Shown piece after piece: positions 7,617 through 14,393 of a DNA stretch of 18,063 bases (positions are counted from its first letter, which is position 1; each line of letters starts with the position of its first letter). A program made the position numbers and the translations under genes. The DNA is taken from positions 1 through 18,063 of the forward strand of contig JBIIVF010000040.1 in NCBI GenBank assembly GCA_044339595.1, read 5' to 3'. This stretch comes from CAZTGZ01 sp044339595. GTDB taxonomy: Bacteria > Bacteroidota > Bacteroidia > NS11-12g > UBA9320. The notes under the pieces were generated by a model. That model saw nothing but the letters and a program-made list of their open reading frames with translations, was not told the origin of the DNA and made no database searches.

Positions 7617-9860
7617 TTAGTTTACGATCAATAACTTGCTGACCAACGCATCTTCATCCACATCGTTGGCAGTAAAAATGAGGTAGATACCGGTACTCGG
7701 ACGTTTTCCGTTGAACCCTCTTCCATGCCAAACAGCGGTGCCTCCTTCTGCAATCATTTCATACACCATGCGACCGGCCACATCGGTGATTTTAACCGTG
7801 GCATTTTCGGGTAATCCATTGATGGTAATCGGACCACTGTAGGTTTCGCGGACAGGATTCGGGAATACGGTGACTTTTCCGTGTTTATCGCTGCCTTCCG
7901 TGGCATCAGACCGATAAGAGATGATGCCTTTTTCAGTGCCAAAAAATACTTCCCCCGTTTTTCCGTTGATGCCCACGCTTTTAACGGTATTGCTCAACAG
8001 CGGACTATTGGACGTAGTAAAATGTCTCAATACTTTTGAACCGTCTTCTTCTATCAGCCAGGCGCCATTGTTGGTTACGATCCATTTTCGATTGGCGCCG
8101 TCAATGGCAATATCATTGATCACCTCCGTGCCCAACAGGTAGCCGACGTCTTTTCCATCGTCGATAATAATGCGCTGCGCATCCGTCTCCTCCCCTCCTT
8201 TAAATATGTTGGTCGGATTATACATGATGGCCAATCCTTCTTCGCTGCCAATCCACAATTCACCATCCTTATCGATAGCCAAGGCGGTCACTTCTGAACT
8301 TGGGAGATTGCCACTTCCTTTATTCTTATCCAATAAGCGAGTCTTGAAGGTACTTCCGGTGGGATCATTTTCCTTAAAAACACAAATCCCATAGGTATTG
8401 TCTCTGGGTACAATCATCCACTTTTGATCCGCCCGATCAATGACCATTTCTCCCACGTGGGTATTTGGGAGGGCAAAGGATTTCCATTGACCATTGGCAA
8501 AGCGAACCGATAAGGAACTTTCTGCTTCATAATTGGCTACCCATAGATTGTTTTTTGAGTCGATGCCGAGGCCCAGGGCAAATACAAATCCTCCCTGGGT
8601 TCTTTGCAAGGTGCTGTTCGTATCACTGAAATGATGGGCGAACTGTCCGTTCACCAAATGCAACAAACCGGCTCCATGGGTTCCCAGCCATAATTCTGTC
8701 CCGGCCTTATTCATGGCGAGGGCAGTAAAGTCATACATTGTATTGATTTGAGGATGGTTGGGTCGGTTGATCCATTGCGATCCGTTGTAACGGTAATAAC
8801 CCCCATTGTTGAAGGAGGGCGCCCAAGTATTGCTCGTTCCGCCACTGCTCACCCACAGTTCTTTTCCATCAAATAACATGGTGTGGGAAGTGAATCTCGC
8901 AGGGCCATTCGGTTTTACATAGGAATATTCTCCCTGTGGATTTATTTTTTGCAATCCGCTGAAATTTCCGCCGGTCCAGAGACTTCCTTCAAAATCCATG
9001 ATCGCATAGTTGATGATATTCTCGCGGATGCTGTCTTGATTTCCATTGGGATATTCTTTGATAATTCCACCGTGCTGAGCCACGATGAGGGTGTTGTAAT
9101 TGACTTCAATGCTGCTGGTATGTCTGCTTTGGTTCAACCTGAAATAGGACAAACTGCCACTGGTGTATTTCTGCAATACGCTATCAACTACCAGGTATAA
9201 GGTTTGATTCCACACCCGCATTTTCCCCGTTTGTTTGGCAGGAATCATTCGTTTCCAACTGTTAAAATCGCTAAGGTTGAGCCCCTGAAGGGGAGCCACA
9301 TAAATGCCATCCTCTGCTGACAGAAAGATGGAGTCGCGATAAATTTCGAGGGCGTTGATGCTGAGTTGTGTCCCACCGGGACCGATGCTCACGTATGAAT
9401 CTTTTACTTCAAAATTCACCAAATCAATTACCACCACCCCAAAGCTACAGCTCAGATAAGCCAAATTTCCGTGGATAGCAATGTCGTAAATCTCTTTCAC
9501 GCCAAGAATCGTTTTTCGGAGGATGTCAGGGATGTTGATGATGCGATTGCCTTTGATGACGTCGATGTTGGTATTTTTGTATACGACGATGAGCGCATCA
9601 CCGGAGGACTGATAACGGAGTAAAACCGGTTCTACATCCGAGAACCCGTCTAATTTTGAGAAAAGTTGCACCTCTCCCGATTTTTTGTGAAAGCTATAAA
9701 GGCCAATTTCTGAAGCCACGTATAAATAAACCGGCGTTTCCGCCAGACTGATAACGTCGTTGTAAGGCAGGTGTATTCGCCAGCTACCGGTGGCGATGTT
9801 TTGGGCGATGCTGTGGTCTGCACCTCCTACTAAAAGGAGTATCAAAAGGAATCTTTTCAT
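7617..9860 (-). CDS. porZ: PorZ-like type IX secretion beta-propeller protein with C-terminal sorting domain
   Basis: A 747-residue secreted protein. Residues 1-20 are a signal peptide (MKRFLLILLL start, cleavage near SIAQ). The body has repeated propeller blades with W/G signatures such as SLWTGGNFSGLQKI, ELWLGTHGAGLLHL, ELWIGSEEGLAIM and EVFFGTEKGIISY. Residues about 663-747 form a T9SS type A sorting domain (VFPNPVRETYSG; VKITDVAGRMVY; TGIYLIF). In Porphyromonas gingivalis PorZ is part of the PorU-PorV-PorQ-PorZ attachment complex that joins cargo to A-LPS at the cell surface. Length and architecture match PorZ; another sorting-domain propeller protein is the alternative. First gene of the run porZ-recO-DUF4294-gpx-bshB1. 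Confidence 0.82.
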   Translation of the reverse strand: MKRFLLILLLVGGADHSIAQNIATGSWRIHLPYNDVISLAETPVYLYVASEIGLYSFHKKSGEVQLFSKLDGFSDVEPVLLRYQSSGDALIVVYKNTNIDVIKGNRIINIPDILRKTILGVKEIYDIAIHGNLAYLSCSFGVVVIDLVNFEVKDSYVSIGPGGTQLSINALEIYRDSIFLSAEDGIYVAPLQGLNLSDFNSWKRMIPAKQTGKMRVWNQTLYLVVDSVLQKYTSGSLSYFRLNQSRHTSSIEVNYNTLIVAQHGGIIKEYPNGNQDSIRENIINYAIMDFEGSLWTGGNFSGLQKINPQGEYSYVKPNGPARFTSHTMLFDGKELWVSSGGTSNTWAPSFNNGGYYRYNGSQWINRPNHPQINTMYDFTALAMNKAGTELWLGTHGAGLLHLVNGQFAHHFSDTNSTLQRTQGGFVFALGLGIDSKNNLWVANYEAESSLSVRFANGQWKSFALPNTHVGEMVIDRADQKWMIVPRDNTYGICVFKENDPTGSTFKTRLLDKNKGSGNLPSSEVTALAIDKDGELWIGSEEGLAIMYNPTNIFKGGEETDAQRIIIDDGKDVGYLLGTEVINDIAIDGANRKWIVTNNGAWLIEEDGSKVLRHFTTSNSPLLSNTVKSVGINGKTGEVFFGTEKGIISYRSDATEGSDKHGKVTVFPNPVRETYSGPITINGLPENATVKITDVAGRMVYEMIAEGGTAVWHGRGFNGKRPSTGIYLIFTANDVDEDALVSKLLIVN

Positions 9861-10043
9861 CCGGTTTCTCTATGGCAAATCTAACGTTTTAAATGGTGAT
9901 ATAGTGTCCGATATACGTCAATATTATGGCAACTTAGTCCATTAGGTAATGATGATCCTGACCTCAACCTTATCCAAACTTTGTTTCCAACAACGAACAA
10001 TTTGTGGTGTGAAGTAGTTTTCTTTGCAGTGAAATTCAATCGG
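9861..10043. other. Divergent intergenic region between porZ and lipA
   Basis: 183 bp that must hold the promoters of both divergent genes. The porZ -7 candidate is listed separately. Toward lipA, TTTCTTTG at 10019-10026 is one base from TAnnTTTG, but the nearest upstream TTTG is only 14 nt away instead of about 19. No hairpin, riboswitch or small ORF was convincing. Confidence 0.4.
9876..9883 (-). promoter_or_regulatory. Candidate -7 element for the porZ-recO-gpx-bshB1 operon
   Basis: On the minus strand TAGATTTG fits the TAnnTTTG consensus and lies 15 nt before the porZ ATG, giving a very short leader. No TTTG is seen at the expected -33 distance, so the call rests on one box. Confidence 0.4.
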
Positions 10044-10928
10044 ATGGCAAATAAAGTAGAAAACAAGGAAGCCGTAAAAATTAAGCAAGACCGTCGCATT
10101 AAACCGGATTGGCTAAAAACCTCGATTCCGGGCGGAAAGCGCTATGTGGATATGCTTACTTTGGTGAAAGACAACAATCTTCACACGATTTGCCAAAGCG
10201 GGAAATGCCCGAATATGGGCGAATGTTGGGGAGCCGGAACTGCTACTTTTATGATTTGCGGAAATACCTGCACCCGCAGCTGCCAATTCTGCAATGTAGC
10301 CACCGGAAAAGGAGAAGACCTCGATCCGCTGGAGCCCTTTAAGGTAGCCCAAAGCATCAACATCATGGGCATCAAACATGCGGTAATCACTTCTGTTGAT
10401 CGCGACGATTTGAAAGATGGCGGGGCAGGTCATTGGGTGAAGACCATCCAAACCATCCGCGAATTCAATCCGGGTACCACGCTCGAAACACTGATTCCGG
10501 ATTTTGCCGGAAAAATGGAAAATGTACAGAAAATTGTGGAGGTAGCCCCTGAAATTGTGTCCCATAATATCGAAACTGTGCGCAGAATGACCAAAATGGT
10601 GCGTGTACAAGCGAAATATGACCGCAGTTTAGAGGTGCTGAAATATTTGAGCGATCATGGCATGAAGACCAAAAGTGGCATCATGCTCGGCATGGGTGAA
10701 ACGGAAGAAGAGATTTTAGAAACGCTCGATGATTTGCGCAGAAACGGCGTGGAAATTCTGACCATCGGACAATACATGCAACCCTCGCCGCGCCATTTGG
10801 AAGTGAAAGAATATGTGAGTCCTGAAAGATTTGCCAACTTCAAAAAATACGCGGACCATATTGGATTTACCTACGTAGAAAGTGGTCCGTTGGTGCGCAG
10901 CAGTTATCACGCAGAGAAGCATATTTAG
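10044..10928 (+). CDS. lipA: Lipoyl synthase
   Basis: A 294-residue radical SAM enzyme that inserts two sulfurs into octanoyl-protein to make lipoyl domains of 2-oxoacid dehydrogenases and the glycine cleavage system. The auxiliary 4Fe-4S cluster motif is C50-x4-C55-x5-C61 (CQSGKCPNMGEC). The radical SAM motif is C76-x3-C80-x2-C83 (CTRSCQFC). The C-terminal RSSYHA holds the serine ligand of the auxiliary cluster. The start at 10044 (MANKVENK) is preferred over an in-frame start 21 codons upstream, which adds a non-conserved hydrophobic stretch. Convergent with lipB; their stop codons overlap. Confidence 0.96.
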   Translation: MANKVENKEAVKIKQDRRIKPDWLKTSIPGGKRYVDMLTLVKDNNLHTICQSGKCPNMGECWGAGTATFMICGNTCTRSCQFCNVATGKGEDLDPLEPFKVAQSINIMGIKHAVITSVDRDDLKDGGAGHWVKTIQTIREFNPGTTLETLIPDFAGKMENVQKIVEVAPEIVSHNIETVRRMTKMVRVQAKYDRSLEVLKYLSDHGMKTKSGIMLGMGETEEEILETLDDLRRNGVEILTIGQYMQPSPRHLEVKEYVSPERFANFKKYADHIGFTYVESGPLVRSSYHAEKHI

Positions 10929-11581
10929 GAAATCCTTCCAAACACATCTTCAAAGATACTTTCATACAACAACTTCACATCCTGCATGTCCCACGTATAG
11001 CCTGTCTCTTTGGCAATGGAGGTCACTGATTTATCTGCAATTCCGCAGGGAATTATATGATTAAAAAACGACAAATCGGTGTTTACATTCAGGGCAAATC
11101 CATGGGAGGTAACTCCGCGTTGCACCCGTATGCCAATGGCTCCTATTTTGCGATCCGGACCTTTATCATCCTGTAAAACCCAGACTCCGGTAAGCCCGTC
11201 GATTCTGGTGGCCTCAATGTTAAAAGCACGGCATACATCGATCATCGATTGCTCTAACTGAAATACATATTGCTTCACCCCGATGCCCAATTTTTCAAGC
11301 GAGAGGATTGGATAAGCCACCAATTGTCCAGGACCATGAAAGGTGATGTCTCCCCCCCTGGAAGTTTCAAATTTCTCGGCTCCAATCGCCTCCAACATGG
11401 TATCCGTAATGAGCAAATGCTGCCGGTTTGCGCTTTTGCCAAAGGTATAAACAGGGGTGTGTTCGCACAACATCAATACCCCGCTTTCGGCACCGGATTG
11501 CACCTCTTTTATCCAATGTTCCTGCCTTTCGAGCCCATCGGCATAGGAGATGATACCGGCATCATCGATGTGAAACTTCAT
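10925..11581 (-). CDS. lipB: Octanoyl-ACP:protein N-octanoyltransferase
   Basis: A 218-residue enzyme that moves octanoate from ACP to lipoyl domains, the step before LipA. The signature RGGDITFHGPGQLVAYP (from Arg75) is present, with catalytic Lys145 (RKIGAIG) and Cys179 (IIPCG). The start is set at 11581 (MKFHIDDAG): the frame stays open 36 codons further, but that stretch is the leftover lnt tail read in another frame. The ATG overlaps the stop of that tail (ATGA), which I read as the original lnt-lipB junction. The stop overlaps the lipA stop by 4 bp on the opposite strand. Confidence 0.95.
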   Translation of the reverse strand: MKFHIDDAGIISYADGLERQEHWIKEVQSGAESGVLMLCEHTPVYTFGKSANRQHLLITDTMLEAIGAEKFETSRGGDITFHGPGQLVAYPILSLEKLGIGVKQYVFQLEQSMIDVCRAFNIEATRIDGLTGVWVLQDDKGPDRKIGAIGIRVQRGVTSHGFALNVNTDLSFFNHIIPCGIADKSVTSIAKETGYTWDMQDVKLLYESIFEDVFGRIS

Positions 11582-11659
11582 TTCTTTACCTTTCTCCTGA
11601 TAAACAACCCGATCAAAAATAAAATGGACACGAATGCTGCAATTTTTCCAAGATAGTCG
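11577..11659 (-). repeat. Direct repeat copy A: orphan 3' end of lnt next to lipB
   Basis: 83 bp matching 12836-12918 at 76 of 83 positions by hand alignment, same orientation, 1259 bp apart. It covers the last 26 lnt codons, the TGA and the first bases of the overlapping ATGAA. Homology stops sharply at both ends. Of the seven differences, five are silent in the lnt frame and two are conservative (Leu/Val, Ile/Val). Confidence 0.93.
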
Positions 11660-11697
11660 ATCGCAGTTGTTGTGATGGTGGAAATGCAACTTACCAT
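11578..11697 (-). CDS. Possible 39-residue single-helix membrane peptide made from a decapitated lnt tail
   Basis: An ATG at 11697 overlaps the TAA of the RhuM/Fic gene (TAATG) and opens the lnt frame of repeat copy A. The 39 codons read MVSCISTITTTAI, then DYLGKIAAFV, SILFLIGLFI and RRKVKK, ending at a TGA that overlaps the lipB ATG. Residues about 19-33 form one hydrophobic helix followed by a strongly basic tail. The first 13 residues have no counterpart in Lnt. It cannot have Lnt activity, as all catalytic residues are missing. It may be an untranslated scar, a spacer ORF that keeps lipB coupled, or a functional micropeptide. The two stop-start overlaps and the mostly silent divergence are the only arguments for translation. 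Confidence 0.4.
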   Translation of the reverse strand: MVSCISTITTTAIDYLGKIAAFVSILFLIGLFIRRKVKK

Positions 11698-12668
11698 TAT
11701 TCTTGAATAAGATTACAAATCAACTTTACCATCACTTCCTTTTCGGTCGGATTGCTCTGTGCTACCAATAAAGCCAAGGCGGCTAAAGCGTTATCATTGA
11801 TTTTCAATTCACCCGACTTTTTGAAACGGTGCTTATTTTTCTCTAAGAACCATACAAATAAAAAGGCACCAATGCGCTTGTTACCATCATTAAATGGATG
11901 ATTTTTGATAATGAAGTATAATAAATGTGAGGCTTGTTCTTCAATGCTATGGTAAAGATACTGGCCATCAAATGATTGAACGATGCTTTGCAGTGTTCCT
12001 TCAAAACTGTGATCCTTTTCGTGGCCGAACAAATCCGTGGCTTCTTTTTTCTCGATGAGCTGCTTTTTAAGTTCAGCTATCGCATTCTTAGCTTCTTCGT
12101 ATTTAATTTCATACGTAATGTCGCTATTCAGATTTTCTGTTTTTAAGCTATTGCTGTCGTATTGATTAAGCAAAATAAAACTTCGGGTGTAACTGCCCAA
12201 AATTTCTAACAACCCTTTAGCTTCGCTCAATTGCAGATTATCAGTCGTGCCCGATTGCTTAATAACCTTTACAATTTGGTTGAGCTGCTCTAATCGTTGT
12301 TGATTAATGGCATAACCCCTTACCAAATAATCTTTAATACGTTGGGTTGCCCATTGGCGAAATTGGGTCCCCCGCTTTGAATTTACACGATAGCCAACGG
12401 AGAGAATGGCATCAAGATTATAAAAAAGTTGCTTGCGCTGAACCTTTCTCTTGCCCTCACTTTGAACTTGTAAATATTCCTTACAAGTTGATATTACGTC
12501 AACTTCACCATCTTTGTAAACCTTTTTAAGATGAATGGTTATGTTTTGAGGAGTAGTATCAAAAATTTCTGCCATTTGACGTTGAGTAACCCACACAGTC
12601 TCGTTTTCAAGCAATATGGCAATCTCGATGCCGTCAGAAGTTTTGTAAATTTCTACTTGATTTCCCAT
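11697..12668 (-). CDS. RhuM-family protein with C-terminal Fic/Doc domain
   Basis: A 323-residue two-domain protein. Residues about 1-125 match the virulence RhuM family: a helix-turn-helix-like segment (VTQRQMAEIFDTTPQNIT, 27-44) and LFYNLDAILSVGYRVNSKRG (81-100), followed by FRQWATQRIKDYL. After a charged helical linker comes a Fic/Doc domain with H257-PFNDGNKRIG. The Lys264 in GNKR is the Doc-type variant of the Fic motif; P1 Doc phosphorylates EF-Tu rather than adding AMP, so phosphotransfer is possible here. No Phd-like antitoxin gene is adjacent. It sits alone between two copies of the lnt tail. Its TAA overlaps the ATG of a 39-codon ORF leading into lipB. Native target and role are unknown. 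Confidence 0.88.
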   Translation of the reverse strand: MGNQVEIYKTSDGIEIAILLENETVWVTQRQMAEIFDTTPQNITIHLKKVYKDGEVDVISTCKEYLQVQSEGKRKVQRKQLFYNLDAILSVGYRVNSKRGTQFRQWATQRIKDYLVRGYAINQQRLEQLNQIVKVIKQSGTTDNLQLSEAKGLLEILGSYTRSFILLNQYDSNSLKTENLNSDITYEIKYEEAKNAIAELKKQLIEKKEATDLFGHEKDHSFEGTLQSIVQSFDGQYLYHSIEEQASHLLYFIIKNHPFNDGNKRIGAFLFVWFLEKNKHRFKKSGELKINDNALAALALLVAQSNPTEKEVMVKLICNLIQE

Positions 12669-12836
12669 TGACTAAAATAATTACTTTATTCAGAATCTAA
12701 TAAAACACCTTTTCTAAATATATTGCATTTTTATTCATGATAAAGATGCGATTCAATTACAAAATGATGTTAATTTCATCAAATGACACCTCGCTGGCTC
12801 ATTTAAAAATATAATCCAATTTTACCCCATTAGTTT
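12669..12836 (-). other. AT-rich leader of the RhuM/Fic gene
   Basis: 168 bp at about 25% G+C by my count, much lower than neighbouring genes, between the lnt stop and the RhuM/Fic start. It begins with a 13-codon ORF whose ATG overlaps the lnt TGA (12799-12840), probably a scar. A weak dyad, TGATG and CATCA with a 7-nt spacer (about 12765-12781), might bind a regulator. I see no good -33/-7 pair, though a promoter is expected here. Confidence 0.45.
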
Positions 12837-12918
12837 TCATTTCTTTACCTTTCTCCTGATAAACAAACCGATCAAAAATAAAACCGACACAAAGGCTGCA
12901 ATTTTTCCAACATAATCG
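12836..12918 (-). repeat. Direct repeat copy B: 3' end of intact lnt
   Basis: The partner of 11577-11659, forming the real end of lnt (residues 493-518, TGA and the overlapping ATGAA). In copy B the ATGAA leads into a 13-codon non-conserved ORF instead of lipB, showing that the downstream context of lnt has been replaced. Confidence 0.93.
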
Positions 12919-14393
12919 CCTGTTTGGGCATAGAACGTCATTCCCTTGCTCTTGCCAACATTGCAAGCCACAGTTTCTGCTTTGTTCCAAGATGTTTTCA
13001 TAAGCAGATCCCCGCGTTCATTCACCAAACAACTGATGCCGGTATTGGCGCATCGCACCACGTCGGTCCTGAATTCAATGGCACGCAGGCTGCCGTAATA
13101 CAAATGTTGTTTGTATCCATCGGTATCTTCCCACCAACCGTCGTTGGTGATGATCGCCAACACGTTCGCCCCTTTTTGCATGAATTTTCCGAGATAGTCC
13201 CCGTAAATGGATTCGTAACAAATGGCCGGTGCCACTTTTAACTTTCCGGTTTCAAAAACTACCGGAGATTCGCTGATACCCAAACTTCCTGAAATGCCCC
13301 CCATGTCGATGGTGAAGTACTCCAAAAATCCGAATAACTTTGGATAAGGCATTTTTTCTACCCCCGGAACCAACCTCGATTTGTGATAGGTATTGGCCAC
13401 GCCTGTGCTGTCGATGAGCAAAGCGGTATTGTAACTGTCGTATTTTTCGCCGGATGACGCTGTGCGGGCGGTCAGCGATGGTTTTTCACCGGTTCTGAAG
13501 AATCGGTACGTGGAGGCTCCGGTTAGTATTTTAACTCCGGGATGACGCTTTACAAATTCGGTCATCAACACAATACTTTGCTGAAAGTTGATTTGTTCCT
13601 CATCGAGATATTCAACAATGGCGGTCTCCGGCAACACAATCAGGTGGGTCTCTTTGCTCATGTTGCTTTCAGCCAGTGCCAGAAATTTGGTTACCTGATT
13701 GATTTCTTCTCCTTCATTGAATTTATTGTAAGGATCAATGTTGGGTTGTACGATGAGCACCCCCTCAGATTGTGGCTCTGTTTCTGCTGCGTAATACATC
13801 CCTAAAGATATCATCAAGGGAATGATCAAGGCTCCCAAAACATACAAAACCCGTTTGAGTTGATAGCCGGAGATGGATTTGAACAAAAGCACATTGAGGA
13901 TGAGAATCCATGCACTTCCGCCCAAAATTCCGGTAAATTCATACCATTGTATGCCTTGCGGAAACCTCGCCAAACCGTTGCCTAGGGTTAGCCAAGGGAA
14001 AGAGATATCCCAATGCAAATGGAGGTATTCAAAGGCCAGCCAATAGAAAACAAACATCAAAAGCGCCCTCGATTCTCCAAGCAGCTTATGGGTAAAATTA
14101 TAGGCCGCAAAGGGCAAAGTCATCATGGCAGAATTGGCCAGCAACATGGCGATGGCACCGCCTACAGAGGCATATCCCACCCACCAGGTAGTAAGAATAT
14201 TCCAGGCCAACATGGTAAAGTAAACCCACCAATTAAAACCGGATTTTCCGGCACTTTCCAAGCGGTTGCGCAACACGAGCAAGGGCACTAAACCGGCAAA
14301 TAAAAGTGGGAATAAAAGCAAGGGAGGCCAACCGCCATATAAGAGTATGGCACTGAGTGCGGCTAATCCTGCATTTTGAATTTTATGCTTCAT
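12837..14393 (-). CDS. lnt: Apolipoprotein N-acyltransferase
   Basis: A 518-residue inner-membrane enzyme that adds the third acyl chain to the N-terminal cysteine of lipoproteins, required for outer-membrane lipoprotein maturation. The N-terminal part has several membrane helices (about 8-40, 55-100, 108-128, 155-172, 183-201). It is followed by a carbon-nitrogen hydrolase domain with catalytic Glu256 (VLPETAI), Lys338 (YHKSRLVPG) and Cys392 (AICYES), and a last helix at about 497-511 ending RRKVKK. Full length and intact. It overlaps rsmI by 11 nt. Its 3' end is duplicated beside lipB. Likely substrates in this organism include GldB-like lipoproteins. Confidence 0.95.
   Translation of the reverse strand: MKHKIQNAGLAALSAILLYGGWPPLLLFPLLFAGLVPLLVLRNRLESAGKSGFNWWVYFTMLAWNILTTWWVGYASVGGAIAMLLANSAMMTLPFAAYNFTHKLLGESRALLMFVFYWLAFEYLHLHWDISFPWLTLGNGLARFPQGIQWYEFTGILGGSAWILILNVLLFKSISGYQLKRVLYVLGALIIPLMISLGMYYAAETEPQSEGVLIVQPNIDPYNKFNEGEEINQVTKFLALAESNMSKETHLIVLPETAIVEYLDEEQINFQQSIVLMTEFVKRHPGVKILTGASTYRFFRTGEKPSLTARTASSGEKYDSYNTALLIDSTGVANTYHKSRLVPGVEKMPYPKLFGFLEYFTIDMGGISGSLGISESPVVFETGKLKVAPAICYESIYGDYLGKFMQKGANVLAIITNDGWWEDTDGYKQHLYYGSLRAIEFRTDVVRCANTGISCLVNERGDLLMKTSWNKAETVACNVGKSKGMTFYAQTGDYVGKIAAFVSVLFLIGLFIRRKVKK

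Larger units (their letters stand above)
11577..12835 (-). mobile_element. Candidate insertion: RhuM/Fic gene with long target duplication in the lnt-lipB junction
   Basis: A 1259-bp unit consisting of repeat copy A plus 1176 bp carrying the RhuM/Fic gene and an AT-rich leader. Removing it restores an intact lnt directly overlapping lipB by ATGA. No transposase, integrase, terminal inverted repeat or short target duplication is present. Sampled 60-bp lines of the inserted gene show about 28-42% G+C, against about 43-52% in lnt, which supports foreign origin. The layout resembles the long target duplications described for restriction-modification genes. Import by homologous recombination from a relative is the main alternative. 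Confidence 0.55.

Noticed and set aside
10113..10610. A 165-residue minus-strand ORF inside lipA
   Set aside because: It lies wholly opposite the well-conserved lipA coding region and shows no recognisable domain; it is a shadow frame.
10925..11689. A longer lipB with 36 extra N-terminal residues
   Set aside because: The extra codons are the lnt tail repeat read in a different frame; LipB homology begins at MKFHIDDAG and the ATGA overlap supports the start at 11581.
11697..12668. A possible Fic autoinhibitory motif, S174-LKTEN, of the form [S/T]xxxE[G/N]
   Set aside because: The pattern is loose enough to occur by chance in a protein this long, and the segment lies in the charged linker about 80 residues before the Fic motif, with no structural support.
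12799..12990. A 63-residue ORF similar to the extended N-terminus of lipB
   Set aside because: It is the out-of-frame shadow of the lnt 3' end. The similarity comes from the duplicated DNA, not from a protein family.
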